Origin: Hydrogenothermaceae bacterium
GTDB taxonomy: Bacteria; Aquificota; Aquificia; Aquificales; Hydrogenothermaceae
DNA length: 8,297 nt
Direction: 5' to 3'
Assembly (NCBI GenBank): GCA_015490675.1
Contig: WFXI01000150.1
Location: forward strand, 1-8,297
Position 1 is the stretch's first letter, and the number at the start of each line of letters is the position of its first letter. The translations under genes and the position numbers were made by a program. Under the pieces are notes generated by a model. It was given only the letters and a program-made list of their open reading frames with translations. It had not been told where the DNA came from and searched no databases. This document shows positions 1-6,289 of the stretch, one piece after another.

Positions 1-468
1 CTATTGCCATTAGCCCTTCTAAGGTTTTAGTTTCAAAAATTTTAGGCAAAAGGTCTTTTTCGATGTTTTCGTAATCTTTAGGGTCTATTCCATTTTTTTT
101 AAATTTCTTAAAATATGATGAATTGCCCCTTCTATAAAAGAAGTTGCCAGATATTGCCTTTTATTACTGTCCAGATAATGTCTTACTTGTTCAACTAAAA
201 GTGAACCTGAGACATTTTTCTTTCTTGGCAAAAAACTTCCTGAATAAAAACCGTAGTAGTTATAAAAATGAATAGGAATATCATACTGGGAAAGATAGTT
301 TAAAGCTTTTGTGTTTATATCAAGCTCGCCAAATACATAAATTGCATCTATGTCGTTTACAGGAAGGGCTTTTTTTATAGTCTGCCCATCCTGCTGTGTT
401 TCAAAATATAAAGTGTTTTCTTTTCTTCTAAGTCTTCCGTTTGAGTTAATGTAAAATCTTCGAGACAT
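1..468 (-). CDS. cas1: Cas1 integrase, 5' part only, frameshifted at an A8 run
   Basis: Cas1 is the metal-dependent integrase that, with Cas2, inserts new spacers into CRISPR arrays. The protein opens MSRRFYINSNGRLRRKEN and carries the Cas1 signatures HFYNYYGFYSGSF, SGSLLVEQVRHYL and EGAIHHILRNLKK, of the type I-B kind. This covers the N-terminal beta domain and the start of the helical domain. The frame stops at 85-87 after residue 127. Reading on in the -1 frame from the A8 run (93-100 on the plus strand) restores Cas1-like sequence: NGIDPKDYENIEKDLLPKI, then ETKTLEGLMAI at the edge. The catalytic Glu codon expected after LMAI is cut by the window boundary, so no active-site residue can be checked. 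The start at 468 lies inside the recD-like gene (23-base overlap) and has a GGGGAT Shine-Dalgarno sequence nine bases upstream. Identity as Cas1 is firm; whether it is functional is unknown. Confidence 0.93.
93..103 (-). other. Slippery TTTAAAAAAAA tract at the cas1 frame break
   Basis: On the coding strand the sequence is TTT followed by eight A, then TGG. The zero frame reads AAT TTA AAA AAA ATG GAA TAG. Both T TTA AAA and A AAA AAA are in register as classical -1 slippery heptamers. A -1 shift here, or RNA polymerase adding one A, gives L-K-K-N-G and continues the Cas1 frame. A ninth A in the true genome would do the same. The sequence alone cannot separate programmed slippage from a mutation or a homopolymer error. 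Confidence 0.6.
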
Positions 469-3400
469 TTTTTAAAATCCCCAAAAGATTATTTAAACTT
501 TTTATATCCTTCTCCGTTGTATATATACAGCAATTTTGTTCACCATTCCAATCTTTTATATTTAAAACTTTTATCCCAGTTTCTTCGTATATCTTTCTCT
601 TGATTTTCCATTTTTCCAAATAATATGGATCGTTTAACAGTCCTAAGTGTTCCCAGTATATATTTTTATCAGTAAAATAAAAATCTGGTAAAAGCTTTTT
701 ACCATTTAGGGCAATCTCTTTTTCATACTCATAATTCCAACCTAAATGATCAAATAAAAGCATTAAAATAGCTTCAGATATACTACGGGTGATTAGTCCG
801 TTATGGGCTATTATTTTGAAGTTTGTATCCGGCTCAATATATATCTGCTCTTTTTCTACTAGTTCGGTTCTTTTCTTCTCACGATAGTCATCTTTATTTT
901 CAGATGATCTATCCTTATATTTTAATCCTAGTTTTTCAGCAAAACTTTTTATGTCAATCTCCTGTTCATAAGCTAGCTTGATATTTGTTTCATCCTCCAA
1001 AAAGGTTTTGTTTTTGATCCTACCTTGGTAAGTGTTCAGATTAATCATATGGATTTTCTGACCATTAGTTTCAAAATCTGCTTCTGAAGTTTTGTATTTG
1101 TAATGAATTTCATTTAACTCCAGCATACTTGCAATATATAGATCAAGCTTGGATAAAAGTTTCATACCTTGTGGAGAAACATATCCTGTAGACTCAGGTA
1201 GTTCCAAAAGATTTTTTCCAAACAGTTTACTACTTCTTTCTATTTCCAAAGGTGTTTCGTAAAGAAGGTTTTCATTTTCCACAAGCAAATAAAGTTTCTT
1301 CTTAGCTCTGGTTAAAGCTGTATATAAAAGTTCCCTTGTAAATAAGTTTCCAATGTTTTCAGGCAGTATAACAACAACTGTATCAAACTCACTCCCTTGA
1401 GACTTATGGATTGTGATAGCGTATGCGTAGTCATACTCATAGCCCATTTTGTCAGCAGAAAAAGGTATAATCTGTCCGCCTTTGAATTTGATTTTTTTGC
1501 CACTAACACTCCCTATCATTCCATTGAATGTTTCTACACAATTTTCTTTATCAGGAGGGCAGTATGTATTTATAAGCTTTATGATTTTTGTATTTCCCCA
1601 ATCAAATTTTCCTTCGTTAAAGAGGTTGTTTATGTATCTGTTTAGATGATTGCTTCCTGAATATCCCTCTTTTTTAGGCGTTAAAATCTGGAAAATTTCA
1701 GGATCTTGAGCAAGTTTTTCTTTAGATATTCCTTCTTTCTGGATTATCTGATTTATAAGATCCTCAAGCTCTTTCTGACTGGAAAATTTTAGGATTTGGA
1801 AGTTGTTTTGGTTGATGCTACCAGTTAAATAAGGCTTTACATCTTTTGGTGTTAGATTCTCATTTCTCAGTTTATTTGCCAGCTGGATAAATTTATCACT
1901 GCTTCTATAACTTTTTTCCAGTTTTATAAGATATTTTGAGCGTAGACAATTCTGCTCAAGGAAATTGTAAATATCTTTTGCAGGATAACCGTAACCTATT
2001 GGAGGAAGTTGTTTTATATCTCCAACAAAGATGATTCTTTTGATCTGTCCAAGATCTACTGCGTTTAAAAGATAATAAAGCAAGTCTAAGGGAACCATTG
2101 AAATTTCGTCAATTATAAGATTTTCTATCTCCTGAACCTCGCCATCCTCTTTAAAAATAAATAACTCATTATCCATAAAATCACTGGATTTTAGAAAATA
2201 ATGGATAGTTTTTATATTTTCAGATTCATTTCTATTATTCCATTCTCTAAGCCTTTCACTTGCTTTTCCTGTAGGTGTGAGGATTTTGTAATCTTCTCCT
2301 AAATTTTTCAGAACTTCAGTAAAAATCTTGATCACCGTCGATTTTCCAGCACCTGCTACACCTGACACAAAGGTAAACTTATTTTCCAAAAGTTTTTGGA
2401 TTGCTTCTTCTTTTTCTTGAATCTCATCTTCGGGAATATCACTAAGTACGTTTTGGATGGCGTTTTTTATATCTATACCGTGAATTTTTATGGTGTGTTT
2501 CAGTAAATCCTTTATATTGTTTTCAACTTTTTTCTCAATTTCTGCTAGTTTCTTTAAAGTAAGGTATCTTTTATCCCAATCTATTTCTATTGTTTCCTTG
2601 ATTTCGTGAGTTTTTAAAACTCTTTCAAAATCCAGATCAAAATATCCTGTTCCTAGGCCTGAAGAAAGCCTTTTTCTTATATAATTTTCCATATCTTTAA
2701 ACGAAACCCAGATAAATCCAGGATCATCTCTGTAAACTTTGAAGTATTCGTGGATCAGTGCCCTTATTCTATAAGGATTGAGATAAAAACTTTTTGCAAT
2801 TTTATTTTTGTTTTCTGTACTTTTATTACCTTGTCGATACGCCTCAATACTTCTTTTATACTCGCCGTAGTCGATATCTTCGAAGCTCAGATTAATACTG
2901 CCGTCAAGTGAAGGAATAAATTCTTCATATAGAATATACGGATTTTGCTTAATCTGATTGATGCTCAAAATATTCTTATCTATCAAAAGTTTTATTCTTT
3001 CTATAACTTTTTCATTTGATATAGGATAGTAAACAATTATGTCTTCAAGTAACTGGATAAAATCTTTTGACCCCTTAAATCTATCTTTTATATGCTTATT
3101 TTCCTTCTTTTTACCTAAGTAGATAATTTTTTTATCTTTAGAATCTAATTTGAACCCAAAATGTCTTTCTTTAAAAGCAACAAAAAACTTAAACTTCAGT
3201 AGATCCTCCCGTGATATATTATTTTCATAATATTCAAAACTCTTCTTCCAACCTAAAAATCTTCCTACAGCAGAAAATCCTGGATATTTGAAGGATAAAT
3301 ATGTTTTTGTGAGATGTTGAATTTTTGCATCTATTTTTGAAAAATCTCCACCAATTGAAGGGTCTATTCCATAAAAATCAAGGAGAGATACGGCCTGTCT

Positions 3401-4261
3401 AAGCTTTTTCAGGTATTTAATAAGAATGTGTTCAGGAATAAACAAAGAAAGATTTCTAAAATATTTTTCATCTTGAGGTTCAACTTTAAGTATATTTTTG
3501 ATCTGCTCTAAAAGCTCTTCATTTCCTGAATCAATCAACTCCTGAAATGGAAATCTATATCTATCTTCCTCTTCAAGAATGAAACACCACTCCTCTCCCC
3601 ATTGATTACCAATATTACTTTTGTTGAGAATCTCTGTTTGTCCACTTCCACGGGAAATAAAGTTATCATTCTTATCTTTAATAACCGAATAACCAACAAC
3701 AAACTTTCCAGACTCTTCAGGAAAGTTAACAGTGTAAAAAAGAGCAATAGATGATCCATTAATAATGTGTTTTCTATAATCTTGAGGAAAATATTTCACC
3801 TGATTCCAGTTTTTTACAAAATCCCACGGTTTTTTATTCTTCTTTTTACAAATTTTTAAAGCCTTATCATCAAACTCATCCATCTTCCTTGCAGGATTTT
3901 TTGTGTGAACATATGGATTTTCTTTTTTAAAAGCGGAGAAACTATCGCAAGGTGGGATGTCTGCTATTCCATTTTCTTCTTCTAGCTGAGTACTATGAAT
4001 AGTGCAAATATATCCAAGTCTTGAATGTTTTAAAAAGCATTTGTTTTGATTTAGATAATTATTTATATAACTTTTTGCTTTTGATATATCCGTATAACAT
4101 TTATTGTTATTTATGACCAATGTTCTATGTATAAACAGGTTTGCATCCTGCTGACAGGATAGATTGTTTTTAGGCTCCTTGCAGCTCTCCCCATTCCAAC
4201 CGTTGTCGTGCCAGGTCAATCTAACTGATACATGTTTTGTTATATTACTTTGGTTTTTCAT
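446..4261 (-). CDS. RecD-like SF1 helicase with C-terminal PD-(D/E)XK-type nuclease, inside the cas operon
   Basis: A 1271-residue protein likely to unwind and cut DNA using ATP. Residues 1-110 hold the motif WHDNGWNG (17-24) and six cysteines (27, 36, 55, 75, 86, 105) that could bind a metal. I recall similar openings in other bacterial RecD-like helicases. I assign nothing to residues 110-610. The RecD/TraA-type motor follows: Walker A GVAGAGKST (634-642), Walker B IIDEIS (716-721), motif III VGDIKQLPP (746-754), YRSS (785-788), ITIHKSQGSEFD (949-960) and YTALTRAKKKLYL (980-992). The C-terminus has E1163, LPDFYF (D1192) and YWEHLG (E1204), then a basic helix, a PD-(D/E)XK-like pattern with E-H-L replacing E-x-K. 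It is far longer than RecD2 (about 700-800 residues) and has no internal break. AAGGGG four bases upstream supports this start. It overlaps the upstream gene by 17 bases and cas1 by 23, which ties it to spacer acquisition. The helicase call is firm; the nuclease call is good. Confidence 0.92.
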   Translation of the reverse strand: MKNQSNITKHVSVRLTWHDNGWNGESCKEPKNNLSCQQDANLFIHRTLVINNNKCYTDISKAKSYINNYLNQNKCFLKHSRLGYICTIHSTQLEEENGIADIPPCDSFSAFKKENPYVHTKNPARKMDEFDDKALKICKKKNKKPWDFVKNWNQVKYFPQDYRKHIINGSSIALFYTVNFPEESGKFVVGYSVIKDKNDNFISRGSGQTEILNKSNIGNQWGEEWCFILEEEDRYRFPFQELIDSGNEELLEQIKNILKVEPQDEKYFRNLSLFIPEHILIKYLKKLRQAVSLLDFYGIDPSIGGDFSKIDAKIQHLTKTYLSFKYPGFSAVGRFLGWKKSFEYYENNISREDLLKFKFFVAFKERHFGFKLDSKDKKIIYLGKKKENKHIKDRFKGSKDFIQLLEDIIVYYPISNEKVIERIKLLIDKNILSINQIKQNPYILYEEFIPSLDGSINLSFEDIDYGEYKRSIEAYRQGNKSTENKNKIAKSFYLNPYRIRALIHEYFKVYRDDPGFIWVSFKDMENYIRKRLSSGLGTGYFDLDFERVLKTHEIKETIEIDWDKRYLTLKKLAEIEKKVENNIKDLLKHTIKIHGIDIKNAIQNVLSDIPEDEIQEKEEAIQKLLENKFTFVSGVAGAGKSTVIKIFTEVLKNLGEDYKILTPTGKASERLREWNNRNESENIKTIHYFLKSSDFMDNELFIFKEDGEVQEIENLIIDEISMVPLDLLYYLLNAVDLGQIKRIIFVGDIKQLPPIGYGYPAKDIYNFLEQNCLRSKYLIKLEKSYRSSDKFIQLANKLRNENLTPKDVKPYLTGSINQNNFQILKFSSQKELEDLINQIIQKEGISKEKLAQDPEIFQILTPKKEGYSGSNHLNRYINNLFNEGKFDWGNTKIIKLINTYCPPDKENCVETFNGMIGSVSGKKIKFKGGQIIPFSADKMGYEYDYAYAITIHKSQGSEFDTVVVILPENIGNLFTRELLYTALTRAKKKLYLLVENENLLYETPLEIERSSKLFGKNLLELPESTGYVSPQGMKLLSKLDLYIASMLELNEIHYKYKTSEADFETNGQKIHMINLNTYQGRIKNKTFLEDETNIKLAYEQEIDIKSFAEKLGLKYKDRSSENKDDYREKKRTELVEKEQIYIEPDTNFKIIAHNGLITRSISEAILMLLFDHLGWNYEYEKEIALNGKKLLPDFYFTDKNIYWEHLGLLNDPYYLEKWKIKRKIYEETGIKVLNIKDWNGEQNCCIYTTEKDIKSLNNLLGILKNVSKILH
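478..487 (-). promoter_or_regulatory. Ribosome binding site of cas1
   Basis: TTTTGGGGAT on the minus strand, nine bases before the cas1 ATG at 468. It lies within the last codons of the recD-like gene, so cas1 can be translated by ribosomes finishing that gene and also by fresh initiation. Confidence 0.6.
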
Positions 4262-5354
4262 AATTCCCCTTGAACCTCTCCGCTGGATATTTTTGTTTTG
4301 TTTTTTCCAATTTTTCTTCTGTGATTTTTAAAATGTCTATTCCAAGCCTTTCTGATAAATGAAGCAAATATGTAAAAATATCTGCTATTTCGTATCCTAT
4401 CTCTTTTTTCTCCTCTTGGGAGATATCCTCTGGCTTTTTGTCCCACCACTGGAAGTGCTCCAGTAATTCTGCAGATTCTATGGAAACTGACACTGCCAGA
4501 TTTTTTATCGTGTGATACTTTTCCCACTGTCTTTCTTTTACAAAATTCTTGAGCTCATTTTTCAGCTTTTCTAAGGAATAACAGGCTTCTGGATCATATT
4601 TAAATATCATTTCTTTTAAAAGTTGATTGAATTTTTCTATTTTAGGTAGATCTTTTTCAAACTCAAAATTTTTTGAAAACTGCTCATAATACTCTATTTT
4701 TTCTTCAATAAATCTGTTTAATTCTTTAACTTTTGGATGTAAATCTAGTTCTCTGGTTTGCTTTTTTATAACTAATAAATTGTTTATTGCATTTCTAACA
4801 TTTTCCTCAATCTTTACTTGATTAAAAAGTTCTTCAAATCTAATCGGGGGGACTGTTTTATTTTTTTCAATCCAGATTAGGGAAAGTATTGGGCGAATAA
4901 CATAAAAGTATTTTTTGATTCTAACCTGTTCTGTTTTCAGGTAAGTTCTATAATTTGTTTTTGCCATATTGAGATAGTGATACATCATCGCTTTTGGATT
5001 AAAGGAAAGGTTCGCAACTTCTTTTATTTTTTCAAAAAATTCTTCATCTTTTTTATAGACTGTTGGAGAGTTTAACCATTCAATGATTGAAGGATTAGAT
5101 TTTCTAAGTAAAAATAATGCTTTTTTTAAATCCCATCCTGCAAAATCAAACGGTTCTTCGGTGATTTCTATAGTGTCTCTTTCTGATTGTATAGATAGAT
5201 AATAATCAAGTTTATTTACATAAATAAACCTGATATCGTAATCACTGTCAGGAGACTCAAATCCCCACGCTCTACTTCCTGACTCACAGGCGTAAAGAAT
5301 TGCAATATTATTTTCTTTTTTTATTTCTTCTAATTTTTTTAATATTTTATCCAT
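4245..5354 (-). CDS. RlaP-like nucleotidyltransferase fused to a MazG-like NTP pyrophosphohydrolase
   Basis: A 369-residue two-domain protein. The first part (about 10-250) matches the RlaP-like polymerase-beta-type nucleotidyltransferases: ESGSRAWGF (24-32), SPDSDYDIRF (34-43) with metal-binding D38 and D40, AGWDLKKAL (72-80) and SNPSIIEWLNSPTVY (86-100). D70 may be a third carboxylate. Such enzymes transfer a nucleotide, and the family has been linked to RNA repair. The last part (about 260-365) is MazG-like, of the dCTPase kind: helix QWEKYHTIKNLAVSVSIE, ESAELLEHFQW with E293 and E296, and EIGYEIADIFTYLL with E322 and D325, matching ExxE...ExxD. These enzymes hydrolyse NTPs or dNTPs to the monophosphate and PPi. 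I chose the ATG at 5354 because ATGGATAA overlaps the cas4 stop and the homology begins just after it; upstream ATGs at 5396 and 5366 lack ribosome sites. The natural substrate is unknown. Its position between cas4 and the recD-like gene suggests a role in, or alongside, CRISPR adaptation. Confidence 0.88.
   Translation of the reverse strand: MDKILKKLEEIKKENNIAILYACESGSRAWGFESPDSDYDIRFIYVNKLDYYLSIQSERDTIEITEEPFDFAGWDLKKALFLLRKSNPSIIEWLNSPTVYKKDEEFFEKIKEVANLSFNPKAMMYHYLNMAKTNYRTYLKTEQVRIKKYFYVIRPILSLIWIEKNKTVPPIRFEELFNQVKIEENVRNAINNLLVIKKQTRELDLHPKVKELNRFIEEKIEYYEQFSKNFEFEKDLPKIEKFNQLLKEMIFKYDPEACYSLEKLKNELKNFVKERQWEKYHTIKNLAVSVSIESAELLEHFQWWDKKPEDISQEEKKEIGYEIADIFTYLLHLSERLGIDILKITEEKLEKTKQKYPAERFKGNYEKPK
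4266..4271 (-). promoter_or_regulatory. Ribosome binding site that fixes the start of the recD-like gene
   Basis: AAGGGG on the minus strand, followed by AATT and the ATG at 4261. It lies within the last codons of the NTase-MazG gene and supports the start that overlaps it by 17 bases. Confidence 0.65.
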
Positions 5355-5856
5355 AACAAAACTCATAATATGCACATTTTTTGCAGTAAGGAACATTTAT
5401 AACAGGTGGTGGTTTTTCCTGCTTTAAAATTTTATCAATTCCCACTAACGCTTTTTCTATCTCTTTTTCATACTCAGGAGTTAGTTCTATGTATTCCCTT
5501 TTCCTTTGCTTGGGATAGTTTATTATGCCTTTTTTGTTAATTCCAAGTTTTTTAAGGTAGTAAAGATAATAAAGAATCTGCATTTTATCGGCTTCTGCCA
5601 TTTTGTCAGAATATTTAACTTCGCGAATATTCAGACTATCAACGATATCTATTGAAATCAGATTATCTATCAAAACTTCTTTAGGCTTATCCCTTTTGTA
5701 ACTATTCTCATGAAGCAATGCTCCCATCAGAACTTTGTCAGATTTGTTTTCCATACTGATATTCATATCAAAAAGCCAGAGCTTTCTAGGACAGATAAAG
5801 TAATAATTGACCTTTATCCCGTTAGTCTTAAGCTCTTCGAAGTTTATTTCTTTCAT
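5347..5856 (-). CDS. cas4: Cas4, RecB-like nuclease with Fe-S cluster, CRISPR adaptation
   Basis: A complete 169-residue Cas4. This family trims prespacers and checks the PAM for Cas1-Cas2. The RecB nuclease motifs are GALLHE (H49), IDIV (D70), EVK (E79, K81) and QILYY (Q93, Y96). The four cysteines expected for a 4Fe-4S cluster are present: C22 in YFICPRKLWL, and C158, C161 and C167 in the C-terminal YCKKCAYYEFCYG. Length and motif order are typical. It is the first gene of the minus-strand block after the reversed cassette and its stop overlaps the next start in ATGGATAA. I see no strong Shine-Dalgarno sequence before its ATG. The reversed cassette separates it from cas3, so it probably needs its own promoter in 5857-5920. 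Confidence 0.95.
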   Translation of the reverse strand: MKEINFEELKTNGIKVNYYFICPRKLWLFDMNISMENKSDKVLMGALLHENSYKRDKPKEVLIDNLISIDIVDSLNIREVKYSDKMAEADKMQILYYLYYLKKLGINKKGIINYPKQRKREYIELTPEYEKEIEKALVGIDKILKQEKPPPVINVPYCKKCAYYEFCYG

Positions 5857-5920
5857 AATTGCATAATTTTCTAAAATTTCCTTATAATTTTATTACAAAA
5901 TAAGGGGAGGTTGTGAATAA
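5857..5920. promoter_or_regulatory. Divergent promoter region between cas4 and the SIR2 cassette
   Basis: This 64-base AT-rich gap separates two divergent transcription units. On the plus strand a perfect TATAAT sits at 5883-5888, with a weak -35 (TTGCAT, 5859-5864) 18 bases upstream, giving a leader of roughly 25 bases. On the minus strand a poorer pair is TTCACA (5912-5917) and TAATAA (5890-5895), spaced 16. If both are used the two promoters overlap and could compete for polymerase. A short palindrome, TTATT-ACAA-AATAA (5890-5903), lies at the expected plus-strand start site and could be an operator, though short palindromes are common in AT-rich DNA. The plus-strand promoter is the better supported. 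Confidence 0.45.
5902..5910 (+). promoter_or_regulatory. Ribosome binding site of the 122-residue ORF
   Basis: AAGGGGAGG, one of the strongest Shine-Dalgarno matches in the window, ends ten bases before the ATG at 5921. It supports both the reality of this small gene and its start. Confidence 0.7.
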
Positions 5921-6289
5921 ATGAGTGAAAATCAGAATAATCATGGAGAATTATATCAATATGGGAATAAGGTAATAAAAATAGCCATTAGAAAAAAAAT
6001 GAAAACGGAACTTAATATATATCTATACGTAGATGAAAGTAAATTATTAGAAAAAGACGGAAAAAAGTGTTTGCCTTTAATTGAAATCAAAAAACAAAAT
6101 CAAGTTCAAGAACAAAAAGCTATAGATTGTAAATGCTTTTTCGTAAAAAAAGAAGATGATAAATATTTATTAGAACTAAAATTAGATGAAAATATAAAGG
6201 ATTTGGCTGCTGCTCTTTTAGTTACAAAAAATGTTAAAGCAATTTTTAACGAAAAGCTCGAAATAAAAGATTTAGAACTCTATGGATAA
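5921..6289 (+). CDS. Uncharacterised 122-residue protein, first gene of the SIR2 cassette
   Basis: I do not recognise this family. The protein has an acidic, Asn-rich opening (MSENQNNHGEL) and then short alternating hydrophobic strands (KVIKIAIRKK, ELNIYLYVDE, KYLLELKLDE), suggesting a small mostly beta fold, and an Ala/Leu helix near 95-102 (AAALLVTK). There are three cysteines, at about 50, 70 and 72, with no clear metal motif. No signal peptide or membrane segment is seen. A strong Shine-Dalgarno sequence and an 8-base stop/start overlap (ATGGATAA) with the SIR2 gene support it as real and co-translated. By analogy with two-gene defence and toxin-antitoxin modules it may restrain or trigger the SIR2 protein, but that is inference from position only. 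Confidence 0.8.
   Translation: MSENQNNHGELYQYGNKVIKIAIRKKMKTELNIYLYVDESKLLEKDGKKCLPLIEIKKQNQVQEQKAIDCKCFFVKKEDDKYLLELKLDENIKDLAAALLVTKNVKAIFNEKLEIKDLELYG

Noticed and set aside
1312..1649. Short open frames within the recD-like gene, including two on the plus strand near 1397-1649.
   Set aside because: They lie within the conserved helicase motifs of the real gene, have no homology-like features and are explained as shadows of it.
4258..4527. An 89-residue open frame on the same strand within the NTase-MazG gene.
   Set aside because: It covers the conserved MazG motifs in a different frame and has no recognisable sequence features, so it is a shadow.
5343..5355. The 13-base string TATGGATAAAATA occurs here on the minus strand at the cas4/NTase junction and again at 6281-6293 on the plus strand at the small-ORF/SIR2 junction.
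   Set aside because: Both copies are stop/start overlaps encoding Y-G-stop and M-D-K-I. In 8 kb of AT-rich DNA a few matches of this length are expected by chance, and the flanks do not match, so it is not evidence for a repeat or recombination site.
5355..5396. Upstream in-frame ATGs at 5396 and 5366 for the NTase-MazG gene, adding 14 or 4 residues.
   Set aside because: They lie deep in cas4, have no Shine-Dalgarno sequence, and add residues before the family homology. The ATG that overlaps the cas4 stop is the better start.
5854..5868. Direct repeat CATAATT-G-CATAATT at the cas4 start.
   Set aside because: It overlaps the start codon and is a simple AT-rich string; two copies are too few to call an operator.
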